From: Sporobolomyces roseus
Taxonomy: Eukaryota; Basidiomycota; Microbotryomycetes; Sporidiobolales; Sporidiobolaceae
Direction of reading: 5' to 3'
NCBI GenBank assembly: GCA_016617785.1
Contig: JADILM010000003.1
Location: forward strand, 434,001 to 498,000
DNA: 64,000 nucleotides
Position 1 is the first letter of the stretch. Each line of letters opens with the position of its first letter. A program made the position numbers and the translations under genes. This document shows, piece by piece, positions 13,001-26,106 of the stretch. The notes under the pieces are model-generated. The model had not been told where the DNA came from, searched no databases, and saw only the letters and a program-made list of their open reading frames with translations.

Positions 13001-14467
13001 CACGCTTCTCGTCCTTGATCTCTTTATCGCTCTTGCGTCGGTTCGGGTCGAGTGCAGCCTCTTCGTCACCTTGATCGATCCATTCTTCCTTCGGGTAGTC
13101 GGGATCCATAGGTTGATCTGGGAGAGCACGCATGTTGAGAATTCGGAAAGCGTTGTGACCGATAGTGAAATCTTCGACTTTGACTGCATCGATGAAACCG
13201 GGGAGAGAAGCTTGCATAACATCTTCGATCATATCGACGATCGAGGTGAACATGTCGGGGTTGATGAGAGGCCAGACGACCTTGGTGAAAGCGTTGAGCC
13301 ATTCGACGGATTCGGGAGTAGGAGGAGCGAACTGTTCACCACGTTGTTCGTGCATCTTAAGACGGATTCGTTCGAGTTCCTTTTCGATCTTGCGTACGAC
13401 GATACCATGAGATATGAAGATGGCGACAGCGGCACCTCCGATCAACGACGAACGGAAGACGAAAGCCTTTGCTCCCGAACGGAAAGCGACGAAGAACCAG
13501 ATGACCCCGAGGAAACCGATGATACCGAGAGCGTAGGTGTTGATGGTCTGCTTGATGGTGTTCATTGAGCTGAGATCGACAGGAGGAGGCATGGTATGGA
13601 AGAGAATGTTGGAAGGTTCGACGGGAGCGGGAGTGACTTTCGAAATGGGAGCAGTTTCGTTGGGACCCTTGTTGAGAGCAGGTCCAGGGGCATTCGGGTT
13701 GGAAGGGTCGAGATTGGGCTTTTCGGTGAGTTTAGGGTTTTGGAAATCTGTCGAACAGGCGAAACATTGAGTCACCCTCGGAAAGGAAACAAACGAAAAG
13801 CAGGAAAGTACCTTCAAGCTTTGCATCTTTCACGATGACATTTGTTCCAGTGACAGGATCGTAAACTTCCCTCTCTCCAGTCCTCTTGAAATCCTTCGCA
13901 TTCGGTTGAGTCGGCGCTCTAGCTTTATCCATCATTTCTTGCTTCTCTTGCGATCCCTCCTTCTTCGTATTTTCCGCAGCAGTTTGTCCATCTCCAGATC
14001 TCTTCAACTCTTCCTCATGCAACCTCTGTCTCTCTTGTCGTTGTCGGATTTCGTCTCCTTTGGCAGAGTGATCTTCGGTTCGATGCTGAATTGAGGGAAG
14101 AGCAAAAGGTCAATTATGCTGTGTCGGAAGAATCACAACAGTCTTTGAGTTAATAGGGACTCGCCTCTTGCTGAGCTAAGAATGCGGAAACTGAGGGGAT
14201 CTAGAATGAGAGAAAGAGCGAGAAGAACGTCAGATTATTCGGAACTATCATTGACGATCCTGTCGACATGGGGATCAGCTAGATCAAGAGGAGGCTTACT
14301 TTATTCTTGTCACTGTAGAGGGAACAGGTAAAGTCAGCGAAAGGTCGTGGTGGAGATCGGATTCAAAGTGAAACCTTTACTCACGAATAACCTTCTCCTG
14401 CAGTGTGAACAGATCGATCATAAGCTGAACGATCTACTTGAGGCAACTCTGGTCGAGTGCTAGCCAT
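10073..14467 (-). CDS. Tricalbin / extended synaptotagmin (SMP + C2 domains)
   Basis: ER-plasma membrane tether that moves lipids at contact sites. Starting at 14467 (MASTRPELPQVDRSAYD), the N-terminal third is charged and disordered. Next comes a membrane segment pair around TYALGIIGFLGVIWFFVAFR and SLIGGAAVAIFISHGIVV. The SMP lipid-transfer domain follows, with VEWLNAFTKVVWPLINPDMF, SLPGFIDAVKVEDFTIG and the MEISFAYFAP and SLIIKFFLGMHDLF blocks. At least three C2 domains come after: LGVFMITIHYAESLSAQDD with DPYVVVAYSK and LWDSDMLSADDLVG; GILSVIVHNINSLERQ; and TSLRVVVRDARLREHDPILG with VDLPLKEIF. The tail is a charged linker ending GKSERQDEFATEA. About 1,200 residues over many short introns. 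Topology and domain order match yeast Tcb1-3. Which paralogue it corresponds to cannot be said from this window. Confidence 0.92.
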
Positions 14468-14995
14468 GATCGAGCGTCGAAGCCTCAGCTAGAGATGTGA
14501 GTGGAGTGAGAAGAAGGAGCCGAAACGTTGAAAGTTGTTCGTAGTGACGCAGCTGTCAAAAATCTTGGAGACGCAGCGAAATTACTGATCAAGTCTGAAA
14601 GTCGCTGTATGTACTCAACGGCTCAATCAACGTGAATCAGCGATTCGATTAACGATTGACGCGAAGCAAAGATAGTCGAAAGCTTCTTTGCGAAATTTGT
14701 GAAAATCTTCGCAAGGCGACGACCCTTGTCCGCACTACTCTCCCTTGCTGGCTCAGTCAATCTGATCCATTGAATGCTCGTGAGTAATGCAAACAGACTT
14801 CGACAAAAAGAAGAGAAGCGACGATAGAAACTCGAGGGGAGGGTATAAAGACTGAAAGTACTGGTGCCTCATCAAGAGGTTTTACAGGGATGGAAAGGAA
14901 GGGAGTGACGAACAAGCTAAGAGGGTGAAAAGGAAAGGAGTGTCGAGAGACGAAGAGCGAGAGATAGTGAACGGCAAAACAAGATTTCGAAAGAC
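14468..14995. other. Intergenic, tricalbin upstream / SEC1 downstream
   Basis: This 528 bp stretch has no coding potential that I can support. It should hold the tricalbin promoter and the SEC1 3' end. Confidence 0.4.
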
Positions 14996-17900
14996 CTAAA
15001 CTAGACGCTTAAGGAATCCCTTCTTCTTCTTGATCTTGGCTGGCCCTTCACCATTCTCACCTTGACTCGAAGCAATACTGGGTGCTGAGCTTTTCGAAGA
15101 AGGTTGACCGTTCGAGGAAAGGGAGAAAGTCGAATTCCGATCTGAAGGTGCAGCAATCGAGCTACGAGCTGAAGCTTGTTGCGGTTGGTGCTGAGGTGGT
15201 GGTGTAGGAGGAGTGATCTTCTGAATGAACCGATGATCGAAAGCTTGTTGAGGGATTCCAGGCGGTCTTGGAGGGTACTGCTTCGCACCGCCTTTGACGA
15301 GAGATTGATAGGATGTCCCGGTGTGCGATCCACTACCTCGATCCAGATTCGCAAGATCGGCGACAAAGCTTTGAGGAGTCAACAAGTGAGTCGTACCTGC
15401 TCACACAGGAGAACATAAGCAAATGAGGAGAGCACGAAGGAAAGGGAAAAAAGAGTTGACGAACCGAGGAAGACGTCCTTGTTCGCTGCCTCTGAGACTT
15501 TGTATACAGTTCTCACTTCCGAGTAAGTAGCTCCACCCGCCACAAAGACCAAAACTCTCTGTCTCGATTCGTTTGTCGTCTTCTTTCCTCGATTCGTTGT
15601 CCACTGCGGTCGAGCACTTCTTAGTGACCCAGTAGTCGGGACTGACATCTGACTGGCTCGTGAGGAGGAAGCGGCTGCGACGGGAGCATCGCGAACGTAT
15701 GGGAACATTGTTTGATCGAGGGTTCCAGCGAAGTGTTCCTGTTAAAACGAGGCTCTGTGGTCAGTACGAGAGGATTTGAGAGAAGTACAGGATAGGCATA
15801 CCTCGAGCATCGATTTGAGACCAGGTTGATATCGTGAAATATCGTAAGCATCTTCCTCTGGTTTCTGCTTGAAGATAGGTTTGCGCTTCTTTCCTGAATC
15901 CTTGTCGACGTTGATTCCGAGATATGACAAGTTGTTGACCGAGTCCATCTCATGCAGGGCCAGCCGAGCATGCTGATATAATCGTTTCTTGTCTCCTTCG
16001 GGAACACCATCTCGATGCATGATGTACAGAGCGATGATTCGTAGTTTGTCGGTCGAGCTATTGTCACATGTCGATGAGATCGAGGCTCGGAGAAAGAACA
16101 GGGAGAAGGGACTGACCTAACACTTCGATCGTCGAGTAAAGGTACCATCTCTTCGACTAGAGTCTTCGGCGTCTTTCCCTCTGGCGTCACACCCGTAGCA
16201 CAACACTGCGAGATAGAATTGAGATACAGTCAGGAGCAAGAACGAGGAGAAGCAGCAGGAAACGAGACGGACCTGTTCGACTCCGGCTGTCAGAGGAAGC
16301 TTCTTCTTCTCGAACATTCCCATACATTTCTCAGCCATCGTCAGATGTAGCGATAGCTGTGACGGAGCGAAGCAAAGATCAATGAAGCTCAAAGTTTGCG
16401 ATCGAAACCGGAACGGAGACTAACCTTTTCTTTCACTTCTCGCAACTGCGGCAGACTCGCCAACATGTCCTTCATATCGTTCAAACTCGTCGATCTGTTC
16501 GAACGAAAGAACATCAGCTCCGATCACGCAAAGATACCGTTCTCGAGACTTGAACTCACCCTTCTCCTCCAAAAGTCCCGCCATGTTCACCAGCATACGC
16601 CTTGAAGTCCGCAATGAGCTTGTCCAAAGCGTCCTTCATATGCATGTGTCGAACCTCACACCATACTTTGTCGTTATCGTCGAGAATCGCTTCTTTCTCT
16701 TGAGGCGCTCCTTGTTCGTTCGTGAAGATGTACCTAAATCGAGTTTCACGATGATCAGACGAGTCAAGCAGTAATGTTGAGAGGATTGTGAAGAGTGCTC
16801 ACCGGTATTTGCGACCTTTTTCGATATCGAGAAGATCGTTGCACATCGCTTGATAGGTGAATTCGTGAAGGAAGGGAGCGTAGAGATCCATCGATCGATC
16901 AGTGATCAATAGGACACCTCGCGGTCGTGGTGGATCAACAGCGGGCTGTCATCAAGCGAGGAGATCAGGCAAGAAAGGAGGATAGTGGAAAACGGAAACT
17001 TACGGGGAAATTACTGTTATCTCTTGCGTACGCATCGATCTCCAGTTGTACTCTCTCTGCTAATCGTTTCCCTATCGATTCTCCTACCACTACTCCCGGT
17101 CCAAGAGCCGAGTGGAATGAATTTGGAGGGTTGTAGTATCGGATCAGAGGGTATTCTCCGAGAGTTGCGAGCGAGTTCACGATCTGCGCAAGCCAAGAGG
17201 TTCCCTTAGCGATGAAAGAATCAAGTTCGAAGCGAAGATAGACTCACAGATCGACTCATCCAGCCAATGTCATCTTCCCATCTTTGCATTCCATCCTCTG
17301 GTCTACCTTCGGGAGGACCATAAAGCGACATGAAGGTGTACGGAGTCTTTGTCGAGAACACTCGAGGCTCGAGAGCTATGCAAGGATGGTTAAGCGGTTT
17401 GACTCACGGACACAAAGAGGCAGAATGGAAACATACCATGAAAATTGATGTAAAGCTCCTTCAATCCTTGCAGATATTGCTCCGGTAGTCCATCTGTCAG
17501 CTTTCCAATCAGCGCATCGTTGATACCTGTCAACACAGAGGACATCAGCTCATCTCAGATCGTAGATTCAATTCAATATTGCGAAAACCCACCATCCATG
17601 AAATTGATGTAAGCAGCGGCATATCTCTGAGGTTCTTGAGGAACGACTGGAGCACCTTTCTTCGCAGCTTTCCCAGTCGGCGCAGGCGGATTCGGGTTGT
17701 AATCATAGAGTACCATCTCGACGTTTTGTGTTGTCGGCATCAAGAGGTAAACTGCTGCCAAACCCCTTTGAGGATTTCGGTGATGAGTGATCAAGTCCAC
17801 CTCTGTTCAAACACATCGCGTAGCTCGACTTCAGTACAAGAGACACGGAAGAGAGAGAGAGAGAGCAGGAATGACACACGCTGAATTCCCTCCTCCAACA

Positions 17901-18116
17901 CATCATAAGTTGACAGTACGCTATTGAGCATACTCTGAGTGTACTGATCTACGATTAAGATCTTCCATCTCGAAGGTACAGCCCGTAGCGTGTCGAGGTA
18001 GCCTGTTTGAAAACAGCGAGGTCACTTCATCAGTTCTCGAGGGTTCCGGCGGGGCAGACGGCCTCTTTAGGAAGCAGTAGCTACTCACGTTGTCGTATGA
18101 GCTGTATCAGCGACAT
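14996..18116 (-). CDS. SEC1: Sec1/Munc18 family exocytosis protein
   Basis: SM protein that binds assembled SNAREs at the plasma membrane and promotes exocytic vesicle fusion. The start at 18116 gives MSLIQLIRQ, spliced to [20 protein letters not shown], the classic SM-protein N-terminus. Further blocks are [60 protein letters not shown] and [12 protein letters not shown]. After these come the helical hairpin region with [27 protein letters not shown], and the domain-2 strand [19 protein letters not shown]. The tail (15000-15330) is Pro/Ser-rich and lysine-rich ([12 protein letters not shown]), longer than the core fold needs. About 760 residues with about ten introns. Among SM proteins the short N-terminus and ATYSEVR strand fit Sec1 better than Sly1, Vps33 or Vps45; the basic tail also recalls yeast Sec1. 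Confidence 0.9.
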
Positions 18117-19053
18117 TTGCTGAAAGAAATAGAAAAGTGATGAAGAAGGAAAAGGATCGTCGGATTTCTGATTCTTGATGCCTTCGATTTTGCGGAGTGT
18201 TGATCTTCTATCGAGTCTCCACGTTGCCGACTTCGACGCGGGAATCGGGACGGCAACGAAGAAGCGTGAATCGGACCAGATTGCGAAAAATGCGAAACAC
18301 CAACGGAGAACGCGACGAGAGCGTTCAAGATTCTCGAGGAGAGAGAGAGAGTGCGGGATTTACATTAAAGCATCCGATACTGAAACAACAGAAGAACAAA
18401 AACTAGAGGTGCAGCCGGGAGGGGGGGGGGGGGAAGAAGGAGGTCGTGAGTGGTTACAGAAATGGCTAGGTGTGAGAGGAAATCTAAACGCTCTGAAGGT
18501 AAAAAGATAGAGAGGTCCCTTTGATAAGTGTATGGTGGTTTGCTTGCTGTAAAGGTCGAAGGGTATCTTGTCTATGATGGGGGTTTAGGGTAATAAAAGC
18601 GAAGGAAGAGCGTCGAGAAGTAGAGGGAGGTGAAAAGCCGTATTTTCTGAAGGCATCAAACCATTGGCGAACGAGGACAATCGCGATTTGATCTTGAGGG
18701 TGAGAGAGACGAGTCTATTATGCGAGGGGGAGAACGGGAAGGAGAACCAGTGAAGGTGTCCAGGGTAAAGATGGTCGTCTCGAAGGAATCGTCCATTCAA
18801 GGAGAGGATTGATGCGTGGATGCGTAGTTTTTGGATAGGAAGAGTTTCTGTTGGTTTGATAGTACCGAGGAGATGCCGAAGAGACAGGTCGAAAAACGCG
18901 AGACTTGGAAGGGCAAAAGGGAGAAACGAGTCGAAAGAGTCGAGAGTCGAGGAGAGGTACAGGTGAGGAGAGGAAGAATGGTCGTCGAAAAGGGGGGGCA
19001 CAGATGTTTGAAAAGTTGAAAGGAGAACTTGAGTTTGAGAGTCGTCGGTCGGC
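18117..19053. other. Intergenic, SEC1 promoter and DED1 3' region
   Basis: No gene is supported in this 937 bp. It contains a 13-base G run at 18421-18433, recorded separately, and purine-rich sequence downstream of the helicase stop. The only long frames are antisense or frame-shifted continuations of the Gly-rich helicase tail. Confidence 0.4.
18421..18433. repeat. 13-base homopolymeric G run
   Basis: An uninterrupted run of 13 G residues, preceded by GCCGGGA and followed by AAGAAGG. It lies in the gap between SEC1 and DED1. Runs of this length are prone to slippage and to sequencing error. Confidence 0.9.
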
Positions 19054-21380
<2,327 letters not shown>

Positions 21381-21772
21381 TGGCTAATCTAGTTTGATAT
21401 GTAGGGGGTCTCTTTGAAATGAAAGTAAGGTAGCGTGCTTATAGGATGGTGAAGCAGCTGTTTTGAATTGGTGAGGGTGGAAAGAAGAGAAAAAGAGGGA
21501 AACTTGGGAAACTTTTTTTCCCAATTTCAACTCATGAGCAAAGTGAGCTTGATTCCTACTTCATCTCCTGCGTTCGTTCTGAGACGCGTATAGTGACCAG
21601 AGATAGGGATTGTACGGCTAAAGTGCGCGCGAATTCCCTTGCAAAGACGAATCGGAGAAGCGACTTGTTTAAGCGAAAAATGAACGAAAGCAGATCAGCA
21701 GGTTGCGAAAGAGGGTATCTACAGAACTACAACGACAGAGATGGTATACTATCACGACTTGACATTCTAGCC
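21381..21772. other. Intergenic, DED1 upstream region
   Basis: This 392 bp stretch holds the DED1 promoter and leader and the 3' end of ERV2. A short A/T-rich stretch (CTTTTTTTCCC) lies at about 21511. No gene is supported. Confidence 0.4.
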
Positions 21773-22767
21773 TTATCCACCGATCAGTTCCAAGCCAGTC
21801 TCTGGATCTCTCCTCACGTCTTCTTCTCTTTCCGTCTCTTTCACCTCTATCCGTTGATCGAATTCCTTCTCTACCTCTTCTTCCGCGCGTGCACCTTTCC
21901 TCGATAATCCTGTTCCCTCTTCCTCGTCTGACCCACATCCACAATCATAGATCCCTTCCAAGTCTTTCGAGCAGTCGAATTCAGGTTTGTCGAGTCGGAG
22001 GTTGACGAGATTGTGTAGATGGCAAAGATGGAACGAGGCCGCTGAACGGGATGATGTCTATTGCGATCGCACGAGAGAGCGAGTGGGTGAGTGAGAGCTA
22101 GAGAATGAGTGAGCGAGAAGTAGAACTGCGAACTCACTTGAGGAGGATGTTTCTTCAGTAGAGCTTGGAATTCAGCGGCGCACTACCGACGAGAGGGAGA
22201 CCAATATCAGTTCGAGTATCAGGACAGGATGAGAATTCGAAGAGTAGCGCGTACCTCTCCGCAAGGGTAAAGTCTCGAGAAGAGGTAAATGAAGGATTTG
22301 AAAGCTTCTCGTTCTGAACTTGTCGGATTCTCTGGGAAACGCGCTGCCATCGTATGTAAGAGTTTCTGTACGCCCAACCGAATTCTTCAGCGTTGAGGGT
22401 AAGCTGAGAGAAGCGTAACGGAACGTACCCAACTAGCTCTCCCTAATTCAGCTCTGCGAAATCAACGATCCTCGCCATGTTAAGTCTTCGTCCAGAGTTC
22501 CATGGAGAGTAGATCTTCGACTCACTTTGCAGTAGCATTACCCAGTTTAGGCATGATGACTCCCCCCATTTTAACTTGTTGATTGACCTCCTTCAACAAT
22601 ACAGCGTTTGCGCCTACTGCTCCACCTCTCTGTACTCCTCCTTGTGCCCATAATGCAGAGTGTTGTTCGTAGGTGTCGATAGAAGGTCGGAGGACGAGGT
22701 AAGTCGGGAGTAAGATTAAAGTGCATGCTATTAGAGCGAGTCCGAGTAAAGGAGGGGTTCGGACCAT
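21773..22767 (-). CDS. ERV2: ER FAD-dependent sulfhydryl oxidase, Erv2/ALR family
   Basis: Oxidises thiols in the secretory pathway using FAD and oxygen, supporting disulfide formation. The start at 22767 gives an N-terminal membrane anchor (LLGLALIACTLILLPTYLVL) with no mitochondrial features, which points to Erv2 rather than Erv1. Spliced exons then give AELGRASWKLLHTMAARFPE (the WKxLH FAD-binding motif), FIYLFSRLYPCGEC with the CxxC active site, FQALLKKHPP, a helix with LCHLHNLVN (HNxVN motif), and KPEFDCSKDLEGIYDCGCG. The CGC near the end is the likely shuttle disulfide. An acidic tail (EEEVEKEFDQRIEVKETE) ends at 21773. About 220 residues over six exons, a typical size. It is divergent from the GGPP synthase, with starts only 172 bp apart. 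Confidence 0.9.
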
Positions 22768-22939
22768 CTAGTCGACACGCCTTGAATTTATCGGAGCTAG
22801 TCCGATTGTAATGAGCTATTCAGAAGTCTATCGGAGCGAGTAGCGAGATTGGGTATACAGGAGAAGATCGTCGGGGTGACATCTTTTCTGTTTCCCCTTT
22901 CCCTGTCCACCAACTGCTGCTCTTGATCTAAATCCCGAT

Positions 22940-24566
22940 ATGACTGAATTCTATGACAACTTCATCTCAAAGATCAGTGGTACACCTTCTTGGGGTGCAC
23001 AACAAGAACAGGTAAGCCCTCTCTCTCTCCTCCACTCTCGATCGAGATCTCTCAACTTGAACCGGTATTGCCGAACTCTCAAACTAGATCTTGGTAGAGC
23101 CCTATACCTACTTGGCTGGTATACCTGGCAAAGAAGTGAGATCTGCTTTGATCGGTAGCTTCAACGATTGGATGAATTGCAAAGAACAAGATCTCGAGGT
23201 GGTGAAGAAAGTAGTCGGCATGTTACACACCGCTTCTCTCTTGTAAAGCACAGCTTCTCTCTTCTCAACTCAGATCGGTAGCTCAATCGAATCAAGCGAA
23301 ACAGGATGGACGACGTAGAAGACGATTCTCATCTTCGCAGAGGAATGCCAGGTTAGTCTCTCTTCCTCCTCTCCTCTTCCCCCTCGCTACTCAGGCTAAT
23401 AGAAATGTACATTTCTAGTTGCTCACAAGATTTACGGGATTCCTCAAACGATAAACTCTGCGAATTATGTCTATTTCCTAGCGTTTCAAGAACTGCAACG
23501 AATTCAACCGAGGACTGGCATCAGAGTGGAAGAGATGGTCACCGGTATGCTCTTCTTACTCTTCAGGTTGCGTGAGAGGAAATTGATGAGACGGGAGTTT
23601 GAATAGAGGAATTATTGAATCTGCATAGAGGTCAAGGGATGGATCTTTACTGGAGGGAAAGTTTGATCGTTCCTACAGAAGCAGAGTATATCGAAATGGT
23701 CAACAACAGTACGTACTTCCTCTGGTTTCGTCGAACAATCGAGACTGATGTCAAGCTGGAGTTGACCAGAAACTGGAGGATTATTCCGGATAGCAATCAA
23801 ATTGATGATGGCAGCTTCTTCAGAAGATCCACAACGGTACGCAACATACTCTCTCTATCCCTCTGTCGTCGTCACGCTGATTCGCTCTTGCTTTCACAGA
23901 GATTACGTTCCTCTAGCAAACCTGATCGGTATCATTTTCCAAATCCGAGACGATTATGTAAACCTGCAATCTGTCGAAGTAAGCAACCTCTCCCTGCACC
24001 CTACAGTACGAGAGCTGATTAAAGGTATCGTTCGATCTGCAGTACGCGAATAACAAAGGGTTCTGCGAAGATTTCTCAGAAGGGAAATTCTCATTCCCCA
24101 TCGTACACGCTATTCGAGCAGATCAATCAAACCGACAAATCCTCAGTATGCTCCATACCCTCTCTTCTCCCACGTCTATAACAAGATTTAACCGAGACTC
24201 GTCTGTGTAGACATTCTACGAGAACGACCTTCATCCCCAGGTCCAAAAACTTACGCAGTATCCTACATGACTCACAAAACGAATTCCTTCCTTTACACTC
24301 GACAAGTCCTCCGTTCTCTCACTCGTCAAGCATTCGAAGAAGTCGCTCGATTAGGAGGGAACCCCGGGGTCGAGGCAATCTTGAAGAAATTGGAAGTCGA
24401 GGAACCTACGGAAGAGGCAGAGAAAGGGTTGGAGGCTGCGTTGGGTAGGTTGAGGACTGAGAGTGGTGAGAGTTTGGGTTTGGGAGGGAGTAGTTCAAAA
24501 TTGGCCAATGGAAAAGGAGGAAAGGTTAATGGTCATTCGAAAGTGAACGGTTCTTCGAGCGTTTGA
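22940..24566 (+). CDS. BTS1: Geranylgeranyl diphosphate synthase
   Basis: Trans-prenyltransferase making C20 GGPP for protein prenylation, ubiquinone side chains and carotenoids. Spliced blocks are [19 protein letters not shown], the first aspartate-rich motif [48 protein letters not shown], and [12 protein letters not shown]. The second motif [21 protein letters not shown] is followed by [12 protein letters not shown]. The second site is DDYVN rather than DDxxD, as is usual for the fungal/animal type III GGPP synthases. The C-terminus adds a Gly/Ser/Lys-rich extension (24480-24566) with a repeated [10 protein letters not shown] pattern beyond the catalytic core. About 380 residues with seven or so introns. 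Called crtE in carotenoid producers; no other carotenoid gene is in the window, so a pathway-specific role cannot be inferred. Confidence 0.92.
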
Positions 24567-24785
24567 AGACAAGTCACGAAGGTAGGGTTCCTGTTGTATC
24601 ACAGTAAGAGGGTTTTCTCGCTTTCAGTCGTTTCAGTCATTGGTTTTTTTTATACGTTCATTCTTTTTTTGTCTTCTTTTCTCGAGGTCTTTTAACATAT
24701 ACCGCAATGTCAAAAACTGCTCTCTGTAGCGTCTCTACATTAACTGAACACTACACAACATGATAAGGGTTATATTCGAGATTTT

Positions 24786-25816
24786 CTACAATTTCGCTTT
24801 CTCTTTCTTTTCCTCCCGTTTCGCACCCCGTTCTTCAACCAATTGACTAATCTCACTAGGCCATTCCGTACTCTTTTGTTTATCGTAATCGTAAGCGACC
24901 AAGATCGCTTCCCCATTCCCAACCAGACACGCTTGATCATAACTGTAAATCGCATGTTCCATAATCATCTTCCTCGCTGAGATTGTCGAGACTTTATGAA
25001 GGACCAAGATCGTATCGGGATGATGAGTCGTACGCTTTACACATTGAGCGAGATTGAGCGAGGATATGATCGGGTGAGAGAGAGGGTAAGGGAAGGGACG
25101 AACGAGGTAATCGTAGGATAGACGAGCGAGGATTACTCCTTTCCCTTTTCCTGAACCTCGTAAATCTTTCGCTTGAGCTTCTGGTAAAGCGTTACTCAAT
25201 GTTCGGACAGCGTTCAATCGACCAGACTATAGTGATGAGGAATTATTGTAGGTGAAAGAGCGAGGATGCGAAAGAATTTTGTCGTTGAAGTCGGAAGGTG
25301 AGGTATTGCGACATAGATGTTGAAGATGGGATGATGCGTAGAGTGGAGAGAAGGGTCAGGAAAGGAGTCAGTCATGACTTTGCAGAGTGAGAACGAGAAT
25401 GCGAAACTAACCTCGAGCCATCGCAAGTAAACGGCATTACTTCATACTCGCTCCAAGATTTAGCGGATCAGCTTTACGATATCGAGAGAATAGCTCACTT
25501 GACATGCGAATTCGGATCTGTTCAAGCGTGATCCGTTTCTTTCTCGTTCAGCGAGCCCCACTCCGAACTTTTGAACAAGAAAGAGAAAGAGAGCTATTCC
25601 CTCACCTTGTTCACCCCAAGCTACTGGCGCTTCAACCATACAATCCTCCCACCAACCTCCCTCTTTCGCGAATTTGATCGCAGCTTCGCGTTGTTGAGGG
25701 AACTTTTCGGGATTGAAAGTCCCGGGCGGAGCGATTTGAGACGAATTGAAGCGGACTGGCATGGTTGAGATGGCGGATCGGAGTGAAGTAGAAGGAGAGA
25801 TGAGAGACCGAAGCAT
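24786..25816 (-). CDS. Mitochondrial hotdog-fold acyl-CoA thioesterase-like protein
   Basis: Likely acyl-CoA thioester hydrolase of the 4HBT/FcbC-like hotdog superfamily. Starting at 25816, the N-terminus (MLRSLISPSTSLRSAISTMP) is Arg/Ser-rich without acidic residues, a probable mitochondrial presequence; an inner Met at about 25762 is an alternative. The catalytic block is built from three small exons: EQ|DPNSHVNN|AVYLRWLE|SGRLNAVRTL, where DPNSHVNN is the hotdog D-x-x-x-H-V-N-N signature with the catalytic Asp. Next come VILARLSYDYLVRPFPYP and DTILVLHKVSTISARKMIM, strands of the hotdog sheet, and a charged lysine/glutamate tail ending KKEKAKL. About 235 residues. It is divergent from UTP20 with 290 bp between starts. 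Substrate is unknown from sequence. Confidence 0.82.
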
Positions 25817-26106
25817 GCAGAGAGGAGAAAGGAGGAGGATGAGGGAGGAGGAAGGAGAGATGCCGGTGCGAGTGGGAGCCGTTTCGACTACTTAGAAATG
25901 AAATCCATTGAAATCTCTCAGTGAGCTTTTTCTCTAAGCAAACCTCACCTCCACCTACATACAACACTCAATTACAGTCTGGCGCTAGCCTCAATATCCT
26001 TTAACACCTATCAATTAGGCAGCACAATCATCCTTGACTCGTTCTGAGCTCTCCTCATTACTTCTTCCTTTCCATCTCTCAACTTTCACTCACCACCAAA
26101 TAGGAG

